Shown: in pieces, positions 51,359 through 61,758 of the stretch
How the letters are laid out: each line of letters begins with the position of its first letter
Position numbering within the stretch: the stretch's first letter is position 1
From: Muribaculaceae bacterium
GTDB taxonomy: Bacteria; Bacteroidota; Bacteroidia; Bacteroidales; Muribaculaceae
Assembly (NCBI GenBank): GCA_029058745.1
Contig: JAIDXM010000022.1
Location: 1-64,000, forward strand
Direction of reading: 5' to 3'
Length of the DNA stretch: 64,000 nucleotides
Notes under the pieces: generated by a model
Seen by the model: only the letters and a program-made list of their open reading frames with translations
Database searches by the model: none
Told to the model about the DNA's origin: nothing
Translations under genes and position numbers: made by a program

Positions 51359-53095
51359 TTACCAGCCGGGATTCTGGTTGAGCGCCCCACCTGACTTGAG
51401 CACATCAGCCTGCGGAAGCGGCCAGAGATACTGGTGGTCGCCACCCCATGTGCGCTTGGTGATATAAGCGGGATTCTCCTTTGGTGTGAAAAGGAGGTTG
51501 TCGCCGTTCTTGGTTATCTCCATAACCTTTATATTCACGAAATACTGCGGAGCCTTCATCCAGCGACGCACGTCGAAGATACGGTGTCCCTCAAATGCGA
51601 GCTCCACGAAACGCTCGTTCTCATATCTCTTGGTGAAGGCATCGAAATCAAGACCGACAGGGAGTTCAGGCTGCCCAGCACGCTTGCGAATCATATTCAC
51701 AGCATCAGCCGCAGACCTGGTGAACCCTTCCGGCATATCATAACCGCTTCCGGTGTAATTGAGCAACGCCTCGGCATAGTCGAGATAAACCTGCCCGACA
51801 CGGAAGAGAATCCAGGTGTGGTTGGTGGTAGTAGTACTGTTGCCGGATATCTTCTGCTCCCCATTCAGATATTTCTTGAGGTAATAACCGGTGGGGGTAC
51901 CGTAAGTGACACTGCGGGAGTTGGCACCGCCTACCCACGTCTCAAGGGCGTCGATGTTAAGGGTGGTTGGCCACTTCTCACCATTCACAGCTACCGTAGC
52001 AGCAAGACGTGCGTCTCTGTTGGCATACGGATTCTGCGGATCATAGATGGAATTCGGGTCATCAATCGACAGACCGTCTGTCGTCTCATATGCAGACACG
52101 AGATTCTCGGTCGGGCAGTTGCCGCCATTTCCTCCGGGCATACCAATCGGGAAGTTGCGGTTCTCAAGATTCCTGTCGGCCGCCACGCGACGAGCGAAGA
52201 TAATCTCCTTCACAGACTGTGTGTTCTGCCAGTTGTCAGTGCCGAACAATACCGAATAGTTGTTGGCAAGGCCATAACCGAACTTCGACAAAGAGTCGAG
52301 ACACTCCTTGTTGCGGAGCGCAGCCTGATGCCAAAGCTCCTTCTTCTCACCGTCTGTCTTGTCTTTGGAGAACAAGGGGGACGCGTGATAAAGGGCGGCA
52401 CGCGCACGGAGGGCGATTACTCCGAGTTTGTTGACACGGCCGGACTCATTCTCGATTGAGTTGTATGCTCCGGAATAGTTGGCGATGATGCTGTCGCGGA
52501 TAGCATAGCACTCGCTGTCGATAAACTCGAAAATCTCGTCGGCGGTTGCACGCGGCTGGGCGTTTGCCTCATCCGCGTTCAGATTGGAAGTAATCAAAGG
52601 CACCCCGCCATACTGACGAAGGAGAAGGAAATAGTAGTAAGCACGCATGAAGCGAACCTCCCACTGATAGTTCCTATACTTTATCATCTGGTCCTGGTAG
52701 TCTTTCTCCAACTCATGGTCAGGGAAAGTCAGATCGGTGAAACGGTCGAGGTATAGATTGCAATACGCGATTGCATCCCAACAGGTACCCCAGATGCTGG
52801 AGTTCGCATTGGTGGGACTCCAGGCGCCGTTGTAGTATGACTCGATGGCATTACCCTGGTGGCTATACACAGCCTCATCGGTTGCAGAGCAAAGTGAGGC
52901 CCCGCCATACATCTGGCCATGGTCATAGTCAAGAGCCTTGTATATATGGGTGGTTATCTTGCCCACCTTGTCGAAGTCTCTCTTTATGATGTCCTCACCG
53001 TCAATCTTGAACTCCTTGTAGTCCATCTGGTCAGAACAAGCCGAAAGACAAAGCGACAGGAGAGCCGCACCGCTTATTAAATATTTCAGTTTCAT
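51359..53095 (-). CDS. SusD-like lipoprotein, second pair of PUL 2
   Basis: The lipoprotein signal ends at LSAC (C20), followed by acidic residues. SusD/RagB helices include YYFLLLRQYGGVPLITSNLN and the block NMIRKRAGQPELPVGLDFDAFTKRYENERFVELAFEGHRIFDVRRWM. It partners the short SusC 27 bp upstream in the operon. In rhamnogalacturonan I loci of Bacteroides thetaiotaomicron, tandem SusC/SusD pairs also occur; this supports the substrate assignment given by the PL11 genes. Confidence 0.93.
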   Translation of the reverse strand: MKLKYLISGAALLSLCLSACSDQMDYKEFKIDGEDIIKRDFDKVGKITTHIYKALDYDHGQMYGGASLCSATDEAVYSHQGNAIESYYNGAWSPTNANSSIWGTCWDAIAYCNLYLDRFTDLTFPDHELEKDYQDQMIKYRNYQWEVRFMRAYYYFLLLRQYGGVPLITSNLNADEANAQPRATADEIFEFIDSECYAIRDSIIANYSGAYNSIENESGRVNKLGVIALRARAALYHASPLFSKDKTDGEKKELWHQAALRNKECLDSLSKFGYGLANNYSVLFGTDNWQNTQSVKEIIFARRVAADRNLENRNFPIGMPGGNGGNCPTENLVSAYETTDGLSIDDPNSIYDPQNPYANRDARLAATVAVNGEKWPTTLNIDALETWVGGANSRSVTYGTPTGYYLKKYLNGEQKISGNSTTTTNHTWILFRVGQVYLDYAEALLNYTGSGYDMPEGFTRSAADAVNMIRKRAGQPELPVGLDFDAFTKRYENERFVELAFEGHRIFDVRRWMKAPQYFVNIKVMEITKNGDNLLFTPKENPAYITKRTWGGDHQYLWPLPQADVLKSGGALNQNPGW

Positions 53096-53123
53096 TAATC
53101 TTAATGTTTATAAGGATGAAAGG

Positions 53124-55964
53124 TTAGAAAGTGAGTTTCACACCGACCACAACCTGACGGCTGAGAGGAGACACGATGCCGGTGGCTTCCTGGTCAAGAC
53201 CGGTGAGCTTGTCGTCACCGCCGGTAGCGATGTTGAAGAGATCCACGCCACGCACAAACACCTTGGCCCCGTTGATGAACTTGGTCTTGGCGAGAAGTGA
53301 CTTGCTGAAGTTGTAGTAAAGCTCGATGTTGCGGAGCTTCAGATATGAGCGGTCACGCTGCCAGAAAGTACTTGTACGGTAGTTGTTGGCGTTTGTAGAA
53401 GAGCTCAGACGGGGATAGAGCGCGTTGGCGTCGTTGTTTTCAGGACTCCAGCGGTTGTCATATACCTCCTGTGCGAGTGAGCTGTTGTTGATGAGACCCC
53501 AGTAGTAACCCTGTGAGCTGAGGTTGCAGGTGTAGTTGCCGACTCCCTGGAAGTGAGCCACAAGACCGAAACCCTTGTATTCAGCGCCAAGATTGAAGGT
53601 GTAGAATATCTCGGGACATACGGCATTGTTGCCAATCTTGGTCACGTCGTTCTCATCAATCTTGCCGTCGTTGTTGAGGTCGCGGTATTTGATATCACCG
53701 ACACGCACTGTAGAGAATGTCTGTGTCGGGGATTTGGCGATTTCCTCCTCCGAAGTGAAGAGACCCTCAGCGATAAGGCCATAGGTTGAACTCAGGGGAT
53801 TCCCGGTGTTCTTGAGGTTGTCAAAAGCCTTGGGTTCCTCCGCCATGTCGATAATCTTGCTCTTGGAGAGGAGGAATGAACCGCCGGCCATCACGTTCCA
53901 GTCGCCGAAGCTCTTGTTGAAATCAAGTTCGATGTCGATACCCTTGTTATCAACCTTACCCTGGTTCTTGAAAGGTGCGGTGAATCCGATAACGCTCGAA
54001 TATGCGCCTGCGCCATCCACGAAGATGTCATAATGACGGTTGTAGAAGACATCGGCGGTGAGGTTGATGCAGTTCAGGAAGCTTGCATCGATACCGATAT
54101 CATACTTGGCTACCTTCTCATGAGAAGGGTTGATCATCGGAAGCTGAAGCAACGTGGTCTCGCCATAGGTGGCGCCACCGTCATACTTGTCAGACCAGGG
54201 ATAGCCCGCGCCACTCACCTGATATGCCTGCAGATAGTAGTTCCAGACATTGTCGCCGGGGAGGCGGTCAAGATTCTGGATACCCCACGAACCGCGTGCC
54301 TTGAGGAAATTCACGGGAAGTGACTCGTTGTTGAGGATGACAGCGCCGAGCGACACGTTGGGAGAGAAGCTCCACTTGGTGCCGGGAGCGAGACGGGAAG
54401 AACCCATCTCCGAGATTGAGAATCCGAGTGAATACCTGTTGGCGAATGAGTACTGGCCCCACAATGAGATATTGTGGCGATAGACATTGTTGTTGGTGCC
54501 CATCGGGTCCTCATAGTCGTAATAATACTTCAACTGGCCCATCACGCGGTGGTCATCGCCGAATGTATTGTCGTAATTGAACGAGAGCCAAGCATTGAGA
54601 CGGCGTGCAAATGCCTTTGTGGCGGCGCCGGTACCCATCTCTGTGGCCTGGTCATCAATCTGCCAGTAAGAACCAACAGGAGCACCGTTTTCCCAACCGG
54701 TAACATTGGTCATACCGTAATTATACTTCTTTGAGTGGTCCTCTATGATATTAGCGACAACGTCGTAGCTTGCGCCGACATTGAACTTCAGACCATTTGT
54801 CACCATGCAAAGATCCTGGACAATCTCAGCGTTGAAGAAGAGCTGGCGGTCGAAAATCTTGTAGTAGGCCGCACCCATCGACTGTGCGACAGGGTTGTTG
54901 TCGCCAGACCAGGTTGCGTTACCTCCCCACACACCATACTCGTTCTTAACAGGGAATGCCGCAGCCGGTGTGCTGTAGATCATACTCCAAAGATTCGAGG
55001 CGGAGCCTGGCATTTGCATCTCACTCAAAGAGGTGAAGATGTTGGAGCGGAGCTGGGTATGTTTCCACAAATCAACGTCAAGATTGATGCGGATATTGGC
55101 ACGGTTGAACTTGTCCTGGGTGGAATAACCGGCGTTGCTGTTCGGATTCTTGATGAATCCGTCGCTGTAGGTGAAGTTCACCATTGAGAAATAGCGGAAC
55201 TTCTCGCCACCACCGGAAAACTCAACTGATGCGCGGTCGCCGTTGGCGTGATTGCGGAATGTCTCGTTCACCCAGTTCACATTGGGATAAAGGAAGGAAT
55301 AGCCTCCGCTCTTGAAAGCGTCGATATCCTGCTGGCTGTATCTCGCGTATGTCCCGTGTCCCTCATTGTAGAGAGCCTCGTTCATGGCCATGGCATAGGT
55401 GGCGCCATCCACGAACACAGGTTTGTTCTTGAAATTTGAGAAGATATGCTCATAGTTCACACGAATCACCTGCGAATTGTATTCGCCGCGTTTCGTGATG
55501 ATGTTGATGACACCGTCGGCGCCCTTGTAGCCGTAGAGCGCGGTGGCGGCGGCATCCTTGAGTATCTGAACCTCCTCAACCTCCTCCGGGTCAATCATGG
55601 TGATGTCGCGCTCGATACCATCCACGAGAATCAGCGGGGTGCTACCCGAAAGGCTCTGAAGGCCGCGGACATAGAACGTAGGATTCTGTTCGTAGTATGT
55701 TCCGCTGCTGGGGATGGTGATCAGGCCCTTGCCATGACCGATGAGCGAATTGCCGATATTCTTGGCAGAACGCTGGTTGACGGCGTCATTCTTGATTACA
55801 CTCACGGAGGCTGTGGAGTTCTCGCGGGTGATGCCCAGGTCAACACCGATGTTGTATTCCTGCGACAGCCACTGCTTCACCACGGTATCCTCCTTTTCCT
55901 GAGCCGTAACCGGCAGGACGATGCCTGCTGCGAGTGACATTAGAAATATATTTCTGGATTTCAT
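53124..55964 (-). CDS. SusC-like transporter, short form without carboxypeptidase-D-like domain
   Basis: At 946 residues it is shorter than typical SusC. After the signal peptide it goes almost directly into the plug (FYVRGLQSLSGSTPLILVDGIERDITMIDPEEVEEVQILKDAAATALYGYKGADGVINIITKRGEY). The carboxypeptidase-D-like domain and the DEVVVVGYG stretch are missing. The beta-barrel ends in the expected aromatic C-terminus (VVVGVKLTF). It should transport glycan with the SusD encoded 28 bp downstream. How it contacts TonB without the usual N-terminal extension is unclear; VVKQWLSQEYNIG may serve. Confidence 0.93.
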   Translation of the reverse strand: MKSRNIFLMSLAAGIVLPVTAQEKEDTVVKQWLSQEYNIGVDLGITRENSTASVSVIKNDAVNQRSAKNIGNSLIGHGKGLITIPSSGTYYEQNPTFYVRGLQSLSGSTPLILVDGIERDITMIDPEEVEEVQILKDAAATALYGYKGADGVINIITKRGEYNSQVIRVNYEHIFSNFKNKPVFVDGATYAMAMNEALYNEGHGTYARYSQQDIDAFKSGGYSFLYPNVNWVNETFRNHANGDRASVEFSGGGEKFRYFSMVNFTYSDGFIKNPNSNAGYSTQDKFNRANIRINLDVDLWKHTQLRSNIFTSLSEMQMPGSASNLWSMIYSTPAAAFPVKNEYGVWGGNATWSGDNNPVAQSMGAAYYKIFDRQLFFNAEIVQDLCMVTNGLKFNVGASYDVVANIIEDHSKKYNYGMTNVTGWENGAPVGSYWQIDDQATEMGTGAATKAFARRLNAWLSFNYDNTFGDDHRVMGQLKYYYDYEDPMGTNNNVYRHNISLWGQYSFANRYSLGFSISEMGSSRLAPGTKWSFSPNVSLGAVILNNESLPVNFLKARGSWGIQNLDRLPGDNVWNYYLQAYQVSGAGYPWSDKYDGGATYGETTLLQLPMINPSHEKVAKYDIGIDASFLNCINLTADVFYNRHYDIFVDGAGAYSSVIGFTAPFKNQGKVDNKGIDIELDFNKSFGDWNVMAGGSFLLSKSKIIDMAEEPKAFDNLKNTGNPLSSTYGLIAEGLFTSEEEIAKSPTQTFSTVRVGDIKYRDLNNDGKIDENDVTKIGNNAVCPEIFYTFNLGAEYKGFGLVAHFQGVGNYTCNLSSQGYYWGLINNSSLAQEVYDNRWSPENNDANALYPRLSSSTNANNYRTSTFWQRDRSYLKLRNIELYYNFSKSLLAKTKFINGAKVFVRGVDLFNIATGGDDKLTGLDQEATGIVSPLSRQVVVGVKLTF

Positions 55965-56023
55965 ATTTGTCGTTTAAAGTCTCGTTTGAGATGTTAGTTG
56001 AAACATTATGGGAGGACTCGGAA

Positions 56024-58111
56024 TCACCATCCCGGATTCTGGATAAGACCATAACCCTTGTTGATCTCATCCTGCGGGAAGGGGAACATAAGCCACTTCT
56101 TTACCTCGTCGGAGTTCGGATCCTTACCCCAGAGTGCACGCTTGCCCTGCTGGAGCTCGAACACCTCATACTCGAAACGTGCAGGCTCGGTCATACCGCT
56201 GTTCTTGTCGTCACCGAAATAGGGTGAGTTACGACGAATCCACTGGTTCTGTGAGTTCTGAATCATACGGAAAGTAGCCATACCGTGGAGAGGCTTAACC
56301 ATCCAGTCGGTGCGGCGGCGACGGACCATGTCGATGTAACGGGCATTGGTCATACCAAGCTCACACGCACGCTCACGAAGAATCTCCTCGATAAGATTCT
56401 CCTTGTTGGTAGAAAGCTGCTTGCTGGAGTTGTAGCTTGAGTTGATGCTCTTCATACCCACACGCGCCCTGACAAGGTCAACTTGCGCGATAGCATCAGA
56501 GAGACGATTATTCTCAGCAAGACACTCGGCATACATGAGAATCATGTCAGGAATTGTCAACACATTCCAGTGCATATTGGGGTCACGGTGCCACTCAATC
56601 TGGTTAAGCACATACTTGTATGCCGCGAAACCGGTGGGGCAATAAGATGTAAGAGACTCAACAAGAGTATTATCGGTGGGATGCTTCACACATTGGCCGG
56701 CATTCTGACCGCCAACCCAAAGCTCCATGATGTTGCCGGCGGCTACACCGTCGGGCGACTGGAGCGCGAGGTTCTCGAGAGTTCCGGATACGGTAGCGTT
56801 CTCATATAGACGCGGGTCACGTGAGTATGTCTTGCGGAAACCGCCACGCACCGCAGTATATGTATAGAACAACTTGTCATATGTGCCGGAGAGACATGTC
56901 AGGACATTCCATACTGAGCCGTCCTTGCCGGTAGAGGTTCCTGCGGCTTTCATATCTTTCTCACGATCGAACGGTGAGCCGTCGCTCCACGGGAACATCT
57001 CGATGTATTCGAGGGTAGGATGGTTGTTCGAACGGTTAACCGACCATGTGTTCCAGTTAAGCCAGCTGTAGGCGCCCTGTGTACCATAGATGCCGGCCAC
57101 CTTTGTCCAATGGATATTCTCGGGGCTGTCGTCAAACATATAGCCGCGACGGTAGGCGAGACGATATCCGTCGAGGGTCTTCGCAGTTGCCTGATAGAGG
57201 TGGTAATATTCACCGTTCTTGCGGTTCTCCTCCCAGAAATCCTCAAATGCGTCAAGTGCACGCTTCCAACGGCTCTGGTCGAAGTTTCCATACCACACAA
57301 GATTTTTTTCGATGGCCTCGGAAGCCCCGCTCATATAAGGCGTATTGGTGTTGTAATGGGGAGAAGCTGCAAGCCAGAGCACCTGTGCCTTGAGAGCCAT
57401 AACACCGGCCTTTGTCCAACGTCCGGTCTGGAGTGAACTTGACTCGGCGTCATTGCCGTTATAAGCCCAATAGAGGTCATCTTTCGCTTCGTCACACCAC
57501 CTTACGATGGCATTGACAGTCTCCTCGAAAGTAGCACGCTCCCCTACTCCGTTGCCTGCATCGCTGAGGGTGTTCTCTATGATCGGGAGACCACCGTAAT
57601 GAGGGAGAAGGAGTGAGTAAGCGTATGCCTGAAGAGCCTTGGCCTGAGCCACGATATAACGCTTCCTCTTGTCGGTCATGTTGGGAACCCTGTCAATGTT
57701 CTCCTTAATCAGCGAAACAAGGTGAACTGTCTCCCACACATAATCATTGGTGAAAGAGAGCAGTGGATCCTCTTTCGACGAGAATGTGCCGGAATAATAG
57801 GAAGTCCATACCTTGCAGTTCGACCAATGCATCTGGTAGAGGTCGGTCAAAGCGTCGAGTTTGCCGTTATAGGGACTCGCTGCCTGGTTCTTTTCCGTAT
57901 TGTTGTATGGAAGTCCGTAGTATTGTTTGTTGTAGATACCGGTCAGCAACTGGTTCACGTAATCCGGATTTGCGAAAATACTGTCCAGATTGATGGTGCC
58001 GCCGGGAGCCTTGTTCAGGAAGTCATCGCCGAACTGCACCTCATCCGTACAGCCGGTTACGGCCATACCTGCCAATATCATTGCGAATATGCTGTGAAAT
58101 GCTTTCTTCAT
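56024..58111 (-). CDS. SusD-like lipoprotein, first pair of PUL 2
   Basis: The lipoprotein signal ends at VTGC (C21). SusD/RagB features include AQAKALQAYAYSLLLPHYGGLPIIENTLSD and the block LVRARVGMKSINSSYNSSKQLSTNKENLIEEILRERACELGMTNARYIDMVRRR. It lies 32 bp after the long SusC and 59 bp before the short SusC in one operon. It should deliver rhamnogalacturonan I oligosaccharides to its SusC partner; substrate is inferred from neighbours. Confidence 0.93.
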   Translation of the reverse strand: MKKAFHSIFAMILAGMAVTGCTDEVQFGDDFLNKAPGGTINLDSIFANPDYVNQLLTGIYNKQYYGLPYNNTEKNQAASPYNGKLDALTDLYQMHWSNCKVWTSYYSGTFSSKEDPLLSFTNDYVWETVHLVSLIKENIDRVPNMTDKRKRYIVAQAKALQAYAYSLLLPHYGGLPIIENTLSDAGNGVGERATFEETVNAIVRWCDEAKDDLYWAYNGNDAESSSLQTGRWTKAGVMALKAQVLWLAASPHYNTNTPYMSGASEAIEKNLVWYGNFDQSRWKRALDAFEDFWEENRKNGEYYHLYQATAKTLDGYRLAYRRGYMFDDSPENIHWTKVAGIYGTQGAYSWLNWNTWSVNRSNNHPTLEYIEMFPWSDGSPFDREKDMKAAGTSTGKDGSVWNVLTCLSGTYDKLFYTYTAVRGGFRKTYSRDPRLYENATVSGTLENLALQSPDGVAAGNIMELWVGGQNAGQCVKHPTDNTLVESLTSYCPTGFAAYKYVLNQIEWHRDPNMHWNVLTIPDMILMYAECLAENNRLSDAIAQVDLVRARVGMKSINSSYNSSKQLSTNKENLIEEILRERACELGMTNARYIDMVRRRRTDWMVKPLHGMATFRMIQNSQNQWIRRNSPYFGDDKNSGMTEPARFEYEVFELQQGKRALWGKDPNSDEVKKWLMFPFPQDEINKGYGLIQNPGW

Positions 58112-58143
58112 GATTGATTTTTTTCTTTTTTCGATAATACAAA

Positions 58144-61100
58144 TTAGAAACCTACCTTAAGACCGATAGTATAAGTGCGGGTCAAAGGATAGTCCGGCGA
58201 GCTGGACGCACGGTTCTCCGGGTCGCCCCATTTGTACTTCGAGAATGTGAAAAGGTTATAACCGCTCAACGAGAGCTGGAGATTCTTGATGCCGATAGTC
58301 TTCATCCAAGGCATATCGAAATCATAGGCAACCTGGAGCGACTTGCATCGGATATAGCTTGCATCCTTCTCCCAGAGGGTAGAGTTCGCATATGTGTGCG
58401 AAGTGTAGGCGAGAGTCGGACGTGGATATTCCGCGTTGCGGTTCTCGTTGGACCAGCTGTCGTAGAGGTGAGTCTTCAGAAGTCCACCCTGGCCGTCGCC
58501 GGTAGCGTTATAGAATGGGGTGCGGAATGCTCCGGAGATGCTGCGGGTAACGTCCCAAGCGCCTGTGAACTGAGCCGCGAGGCTGATGCCTCTCCAACCG
58601 AAACCGAAGTTGAGACCGGCGATGAAACGCGGGTCATCGGTCTTGCCGAGTTCAAGGCTATAGTCATTGCTGTCAATCTTGCCGTCGCCGTTAAGGTCAA
58701 CATAGATGGGGTCACCATAGTTAAGCTGGCTATTTGACTTGAGCTGTGCCGGAATCGGCTCGCCATACTGCGCGAGATACCTCTCGTCGGCAGTCTCGTC
58801 ATAATAACCCCAGAACTGGAGCTGCGAACGTGAGCCGATACGGTGGCCGGCAGTCTTCATATAGTCGTAGCTTTGGGGTGCCTGTCCGTCCTGTATAATC
58901 TTATTGTCATTGTACGATAGGTTGAAACGAGCCCAGTAGCTGAAATCCTTGCCAATCATGTCATTCCAGCCGATACTGAGTTCCCATCCCCAGCTGTCAA
59001 CGATACCATAGTTGGTCATAGCGGGGGTATATCCGAGAATTGCGGGAGCCGCGTAGTTCTGGAGCAAAATGTCGGTACGGTGCTCACGATAGTAGTCGAA
59101 GCTACCTTTGAGGCGGTCGTTGAAGAACTGGATATCTATACCATAATTCTGCTTGACAGCCTTCTCCCAAGTCACATCCGGATTGTTTTTCTGCATCTCC
59201 CAAGCGCCAAGCTGGGTAGCGTAGCCACCGTTGCCGGTACCGAAATTATAGCCATAAGGATTCTCGCTCGTGGGACGTTCGAGAAGCGCGCCGCCATTCA
59301 CACCGAACGGGTCGGCGAGATACATAAATCGGCTACCGCCCACCTTGTCGTTACCTACCTTACCGAGAGTGGCACGGAGCTTAAGGAACGAGAGATAAGG
59401 ATTGAGGCCCTCCATGAATTTCTCGTTGGAGACAACCCACCCGATTGAACCTGCCGGGAATGCGCCGAAACGCTTGCCGGGTGCGAAGTTCTCGGAACCG
59501 TTGTAACCGAAGTTGACCTCAGCGAGGTAACGGTTGTCATAAGAATATGTGACACGGCCAACGAAACCTACATAGCCACGGGCAATATCGGAATAGGTGG
59601 AAGGATAATAGTTCTTGCTCTGGTTGTAGAGGGCAAGGGCGGTAAGGCTGTTCAAGCCGAAGTCGCGGTTCCAGCTGAGACCGGCCTCCATATACCAATC
59701 ACGCCATTTGCTTGTAGCGTCAGACTTCTCTGAATAAGTGGGAGCATCCTCGAACGTCTCAGTGATGAATGCAAGAGTGCCGTCGGGCATCATACGGGGA
59801 GTCACAGTACCTGCAGATGAGGTAAGTGTCTTCTGCTGTGAGAAACCACTGTTGTAGGATCCCTTCACGGTAAGCAAGAGGTTCTTGGTGATGATGTCAA
59901 GTTTCTGCTTAACAATAAGGTCGGTGTTGATAGTATTTGCCGTAGTATGGTAAGCACCCGGCTGATAGGTGACATAGGTCATCGGGTGTGAACCGGTGAA
60001 CGGAAGCGTCACTGAATGGGGATTACCCTCCGCGTCATACTCGATGTTATAGTCAGCATCGGTATTGGTACGGATGAAACGGCCCTGCTCGTCAAAACCG
60101 GGAGAAGAGAACGGAGTCGCGGCATACACAGCCTTCACCATACCGCTCGCGCCCTGACCTGTGCGAGGCTTCGCGGAGTTGTCAATCTTACCTGCCACAT
60201 TCACGCTGATGGTGGTGGTGGGGGTGGCGCTGATGTCGAGGTTCGAACGGTAGTTGAAACGGTTGTAACGGTAGTCGAACGCGAAATCATCGCGGCCATA
60301 CTGGTCGAAGATACCGTCCTGGCTGAAGAAACCGGCCGAGATAAAGTAGCGAACCTTGTTGTTACCGCCGGAGATGTTGACGTTGTGCTGTTGCTGGAGT
60401 GTCACCTTCTTAAAGATATAGTCTGTCCAACGGATATTCGGGAAACGAATCTTGTCAATCGGGTTATCAGAAGAGAATCTGGAGATGATATCATCCGAGA
60501 ACAGGGCACTACCACCGTCACTTTCGCTCATATAATTATAGAACCTGGCATACTCTATTGAGTTGGCCATTTCAATGAGCTTTGTGGGAGACTGGCCTGA
60601 GAAGTTGAGCGAAACGTCGATTTTCGCCTTACCCTCCTGGCCACGCTTGGTAGTCACAAGTATGACACCGTTGGCACCGCGCACACCGAACACGGCTGTC
60701 GCGGATGCGTCCTTAAGAACGGAGATAGACTCGATTTCATTGGGGTCGATGTCCCACATGTCGCGCTCCACGCCATCCACCTGGATAAGAGGCTTGGAGT
60801 CAACCCAGGTGGCCTTACCACGCACGAAAATGTCAGCGGCGTCAGAACCCGGCTCACCGGAATACTGCACGGTTGACACACCTGAGAGCTGACCGGCGAG
60901 GACGTTGGTGACGGAGCTGACCGGAGTGCGGGTGATGTCTTCATTCTTGATTGAAGAAACCGCACCTGTCATAGTCACTTTCTTCTGCACGCCGTAGGCC
61001 ACAACCTCAACGGCTTCGAGCGAGGTCGCTCCCGATTTCATGGTGATGGTCATGCCGTTTTCGGCAGTCACCGTCATGGGGTCGTAACCTACATAAGAAA

Positions 61101-61359
61101 CCCTAAGCTTTGCGCCGGGCTTGCACTTGATTGAGAAGTTACCATCGATGTCGGTGGCGGTGCCTATGGTGGTGCCTTCCACAAGTACGGTGGCGCCAAT
61201 CAGTGCTTCGCCCGTGTCATCGATAACGGTACCCTTCAGAACTGTGTCTTGCGCACTGGCCGATACAACTGCAAACAGACACAGAAGACTTGCAAGAAGC
61301 CACCTGCATCCACGCAGCCGGACCAATGCCGACATAAATAGACTGCGATCGTCTTTCAT
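58144..61359 (-). CDS. SusC-like TonB-dependent transporter, first pair of PUL 2
   Basis: A signal peptide ending near SASAQ is followed by a carboxypeptidase-D-like domain (VLKGTVIDDTGEALIGATVLVEGTT...), the conserved VEVVAYGVQKKVTMTG stretch, a plug (LIQVDGVERDMWDIDPNEIESISVLKDASATAVFGVRGANGVILVTTKRG) and a barrel ending YTIGLKVGF. It has standard length (1071). It is the first gene of the operon, behind a strong promoter and an unusually repeated leader. The adjacent hybrid two-component system is its likely activator. Confidence 0.95.
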   Translation of the reverse strand: MKDDRSLFMSALVRLRGCRWLLASLLCLFAVVSASAQDTVLKGTVIDDTGEALIGATVLVEGTTIGTATDIDGNFSIKCKPGAKLRVSYVGYDPMTVTAENGMTITMKSGATSLEAVEVVAYGVQKKVTMTGAVSSIKNEDITRTPVSSVTNVLAGQLSGVSTVQYSGEPGSDAADIFVRGKATWVDSKPLIQVDGVERDMWDIDPNEIESISVLKDASATAVFGVRGANGVILVTTKRGQEGKAKIDVSLNFSGQSPTKLIEMANSIEYARFYNYMSESDGGSALFSDDIISRFSSDNPIDKIRFPNIRWTDYIFKKVTLQQQHNVNISGGNNKVRYFISAGFFSQDGIFDQYGRDDFAFDYRYNRFNYRSNLDISATPTTTISVNVAGKIDNSAKPRTGQGASGMVKAVYAATPFSSPGFDEQGRFIRTNTDADYNIEYDAEGNPHSVTLPFTGSHPMTYVTYQPGAYHTTANTINTDLIVKQKLDIITKNLLLTVKGSYNSGFSQQKTLTSSAGTVTPRMMPDGTLAFITETFEDAPTYSEKSDATSKWRDWYMEAGLSWNRDFGLNSLTALALYNQSKNYYPSTYSDIARGYVGFVGRVTYSYDNRYLAEVNFGYNGSENFAPGKRFGAFPAGSIGWVVSNEKFMEGLNPYLSFLKLRATLGKVGNDKVGGSRFMYLADPFGVNGGALLERPTSENPYGYNFGTGNGGYATQLGAWEMQKNNPDVTWEKAVKQNYGIDIQFFNDRLKGSFDYYREHRTDILLQNYAAPAILGYTPAMTNYGIVDSWGWELSIGWNDMIGKDFSYWARFNLSYNDNKIIQDGQAPQSYDYMKTAGHRIGSRSQLQFWGYYDETADERYLAQYGEPIPAQLKSNSQLNYGDPIYVDLNGDGKIDSNDYSLELGKTDDPRFIAGLNFGFGWRGISLAAQFTGAWDVTRSISGAFRTPFYNATGDGQGGLLKTHLYDSWSNENRNAEYPRPTLAYTSHTYANSTLWEKDASYIRCKSLQVAYDFDMPWMKTIGIKNLQLSLSGYNLFTFSKYKWGDPENRASSSPDYPLTRTYTIGLKVGF

Positions 61360-61530
61360 GATGAGTTGTTTAATTTAAGTATAGAAATTATTTATGGAGT
61401 TTTTGATTCGTTGGTTGTTTGCCACACACGCGGCACCGCAGACACCGTCTCCGACAGGCGGCTACGATTCACGACACTAACCGGGCATCGCTGAGAGAGG
61501 GAGGTTTGAGACTTTTCATGTCGCTTCGAC

Positions 61531-61565
61531 TTTAAGTTGTTTGTTGTTTTAAGTTGTTTGTTGTT
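61531..61565 (-). repeat. 18-bp direct repeat in the operon leader
   Basis: TTTAAGTTGTTTGTTGTT occurs at 61531-61548 and again at 61548-61565, at 17-bp period. It lies downstream of the predicted start, so it is part of the mRNA. Confidence 0.75.
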
Positions 61566-61628
61566 TTTATGATTATTTGATACCAACAGGGGGGTAACCC
61601 GGCTGTGCATTCAATTCTTTTAACATGG

Positions 61629-61660
61629 CAAAATTACATTATCTCGTCCAAAAGAACAAA
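61629..61660 (-). promoter_or_regulatory. promoter of the PUL 2 tandem SusC/SusD operon
   Basis: TTTG, a 20-nt spacer and TAATTTTG on the - strand match the Bacteroidales consensus perfectly. Confidence 0.8.
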
Positions 61661-61758
61661 TGTTTTTATTTCATTTAACATCGTTTTTCTGTCAATCCAT
61701 TCTAAAAAGCGGTGAAACAGACTATTTCATCGGTCCAATTAGCATCTCCGGAGGCCTT

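Larger units (their letters stand above)
61360..61758. other. 399-bp leader and promoter region of the tandem SusC/SusD operon
   Basis: No gene is seen. The region has the operon promoter (61629-61660), an 18-bp direct repeat (61531-61565) in the predicted 5' UTR, and about 260 nt of untranslated leader. The HTCS gene ends at its far side. Confidence 0.7.

Noticed and set aside
51434-52459. 341-aa + strand ORF antisense to SusD
   Set aside because: Shadow of a clear SusD-like gene.
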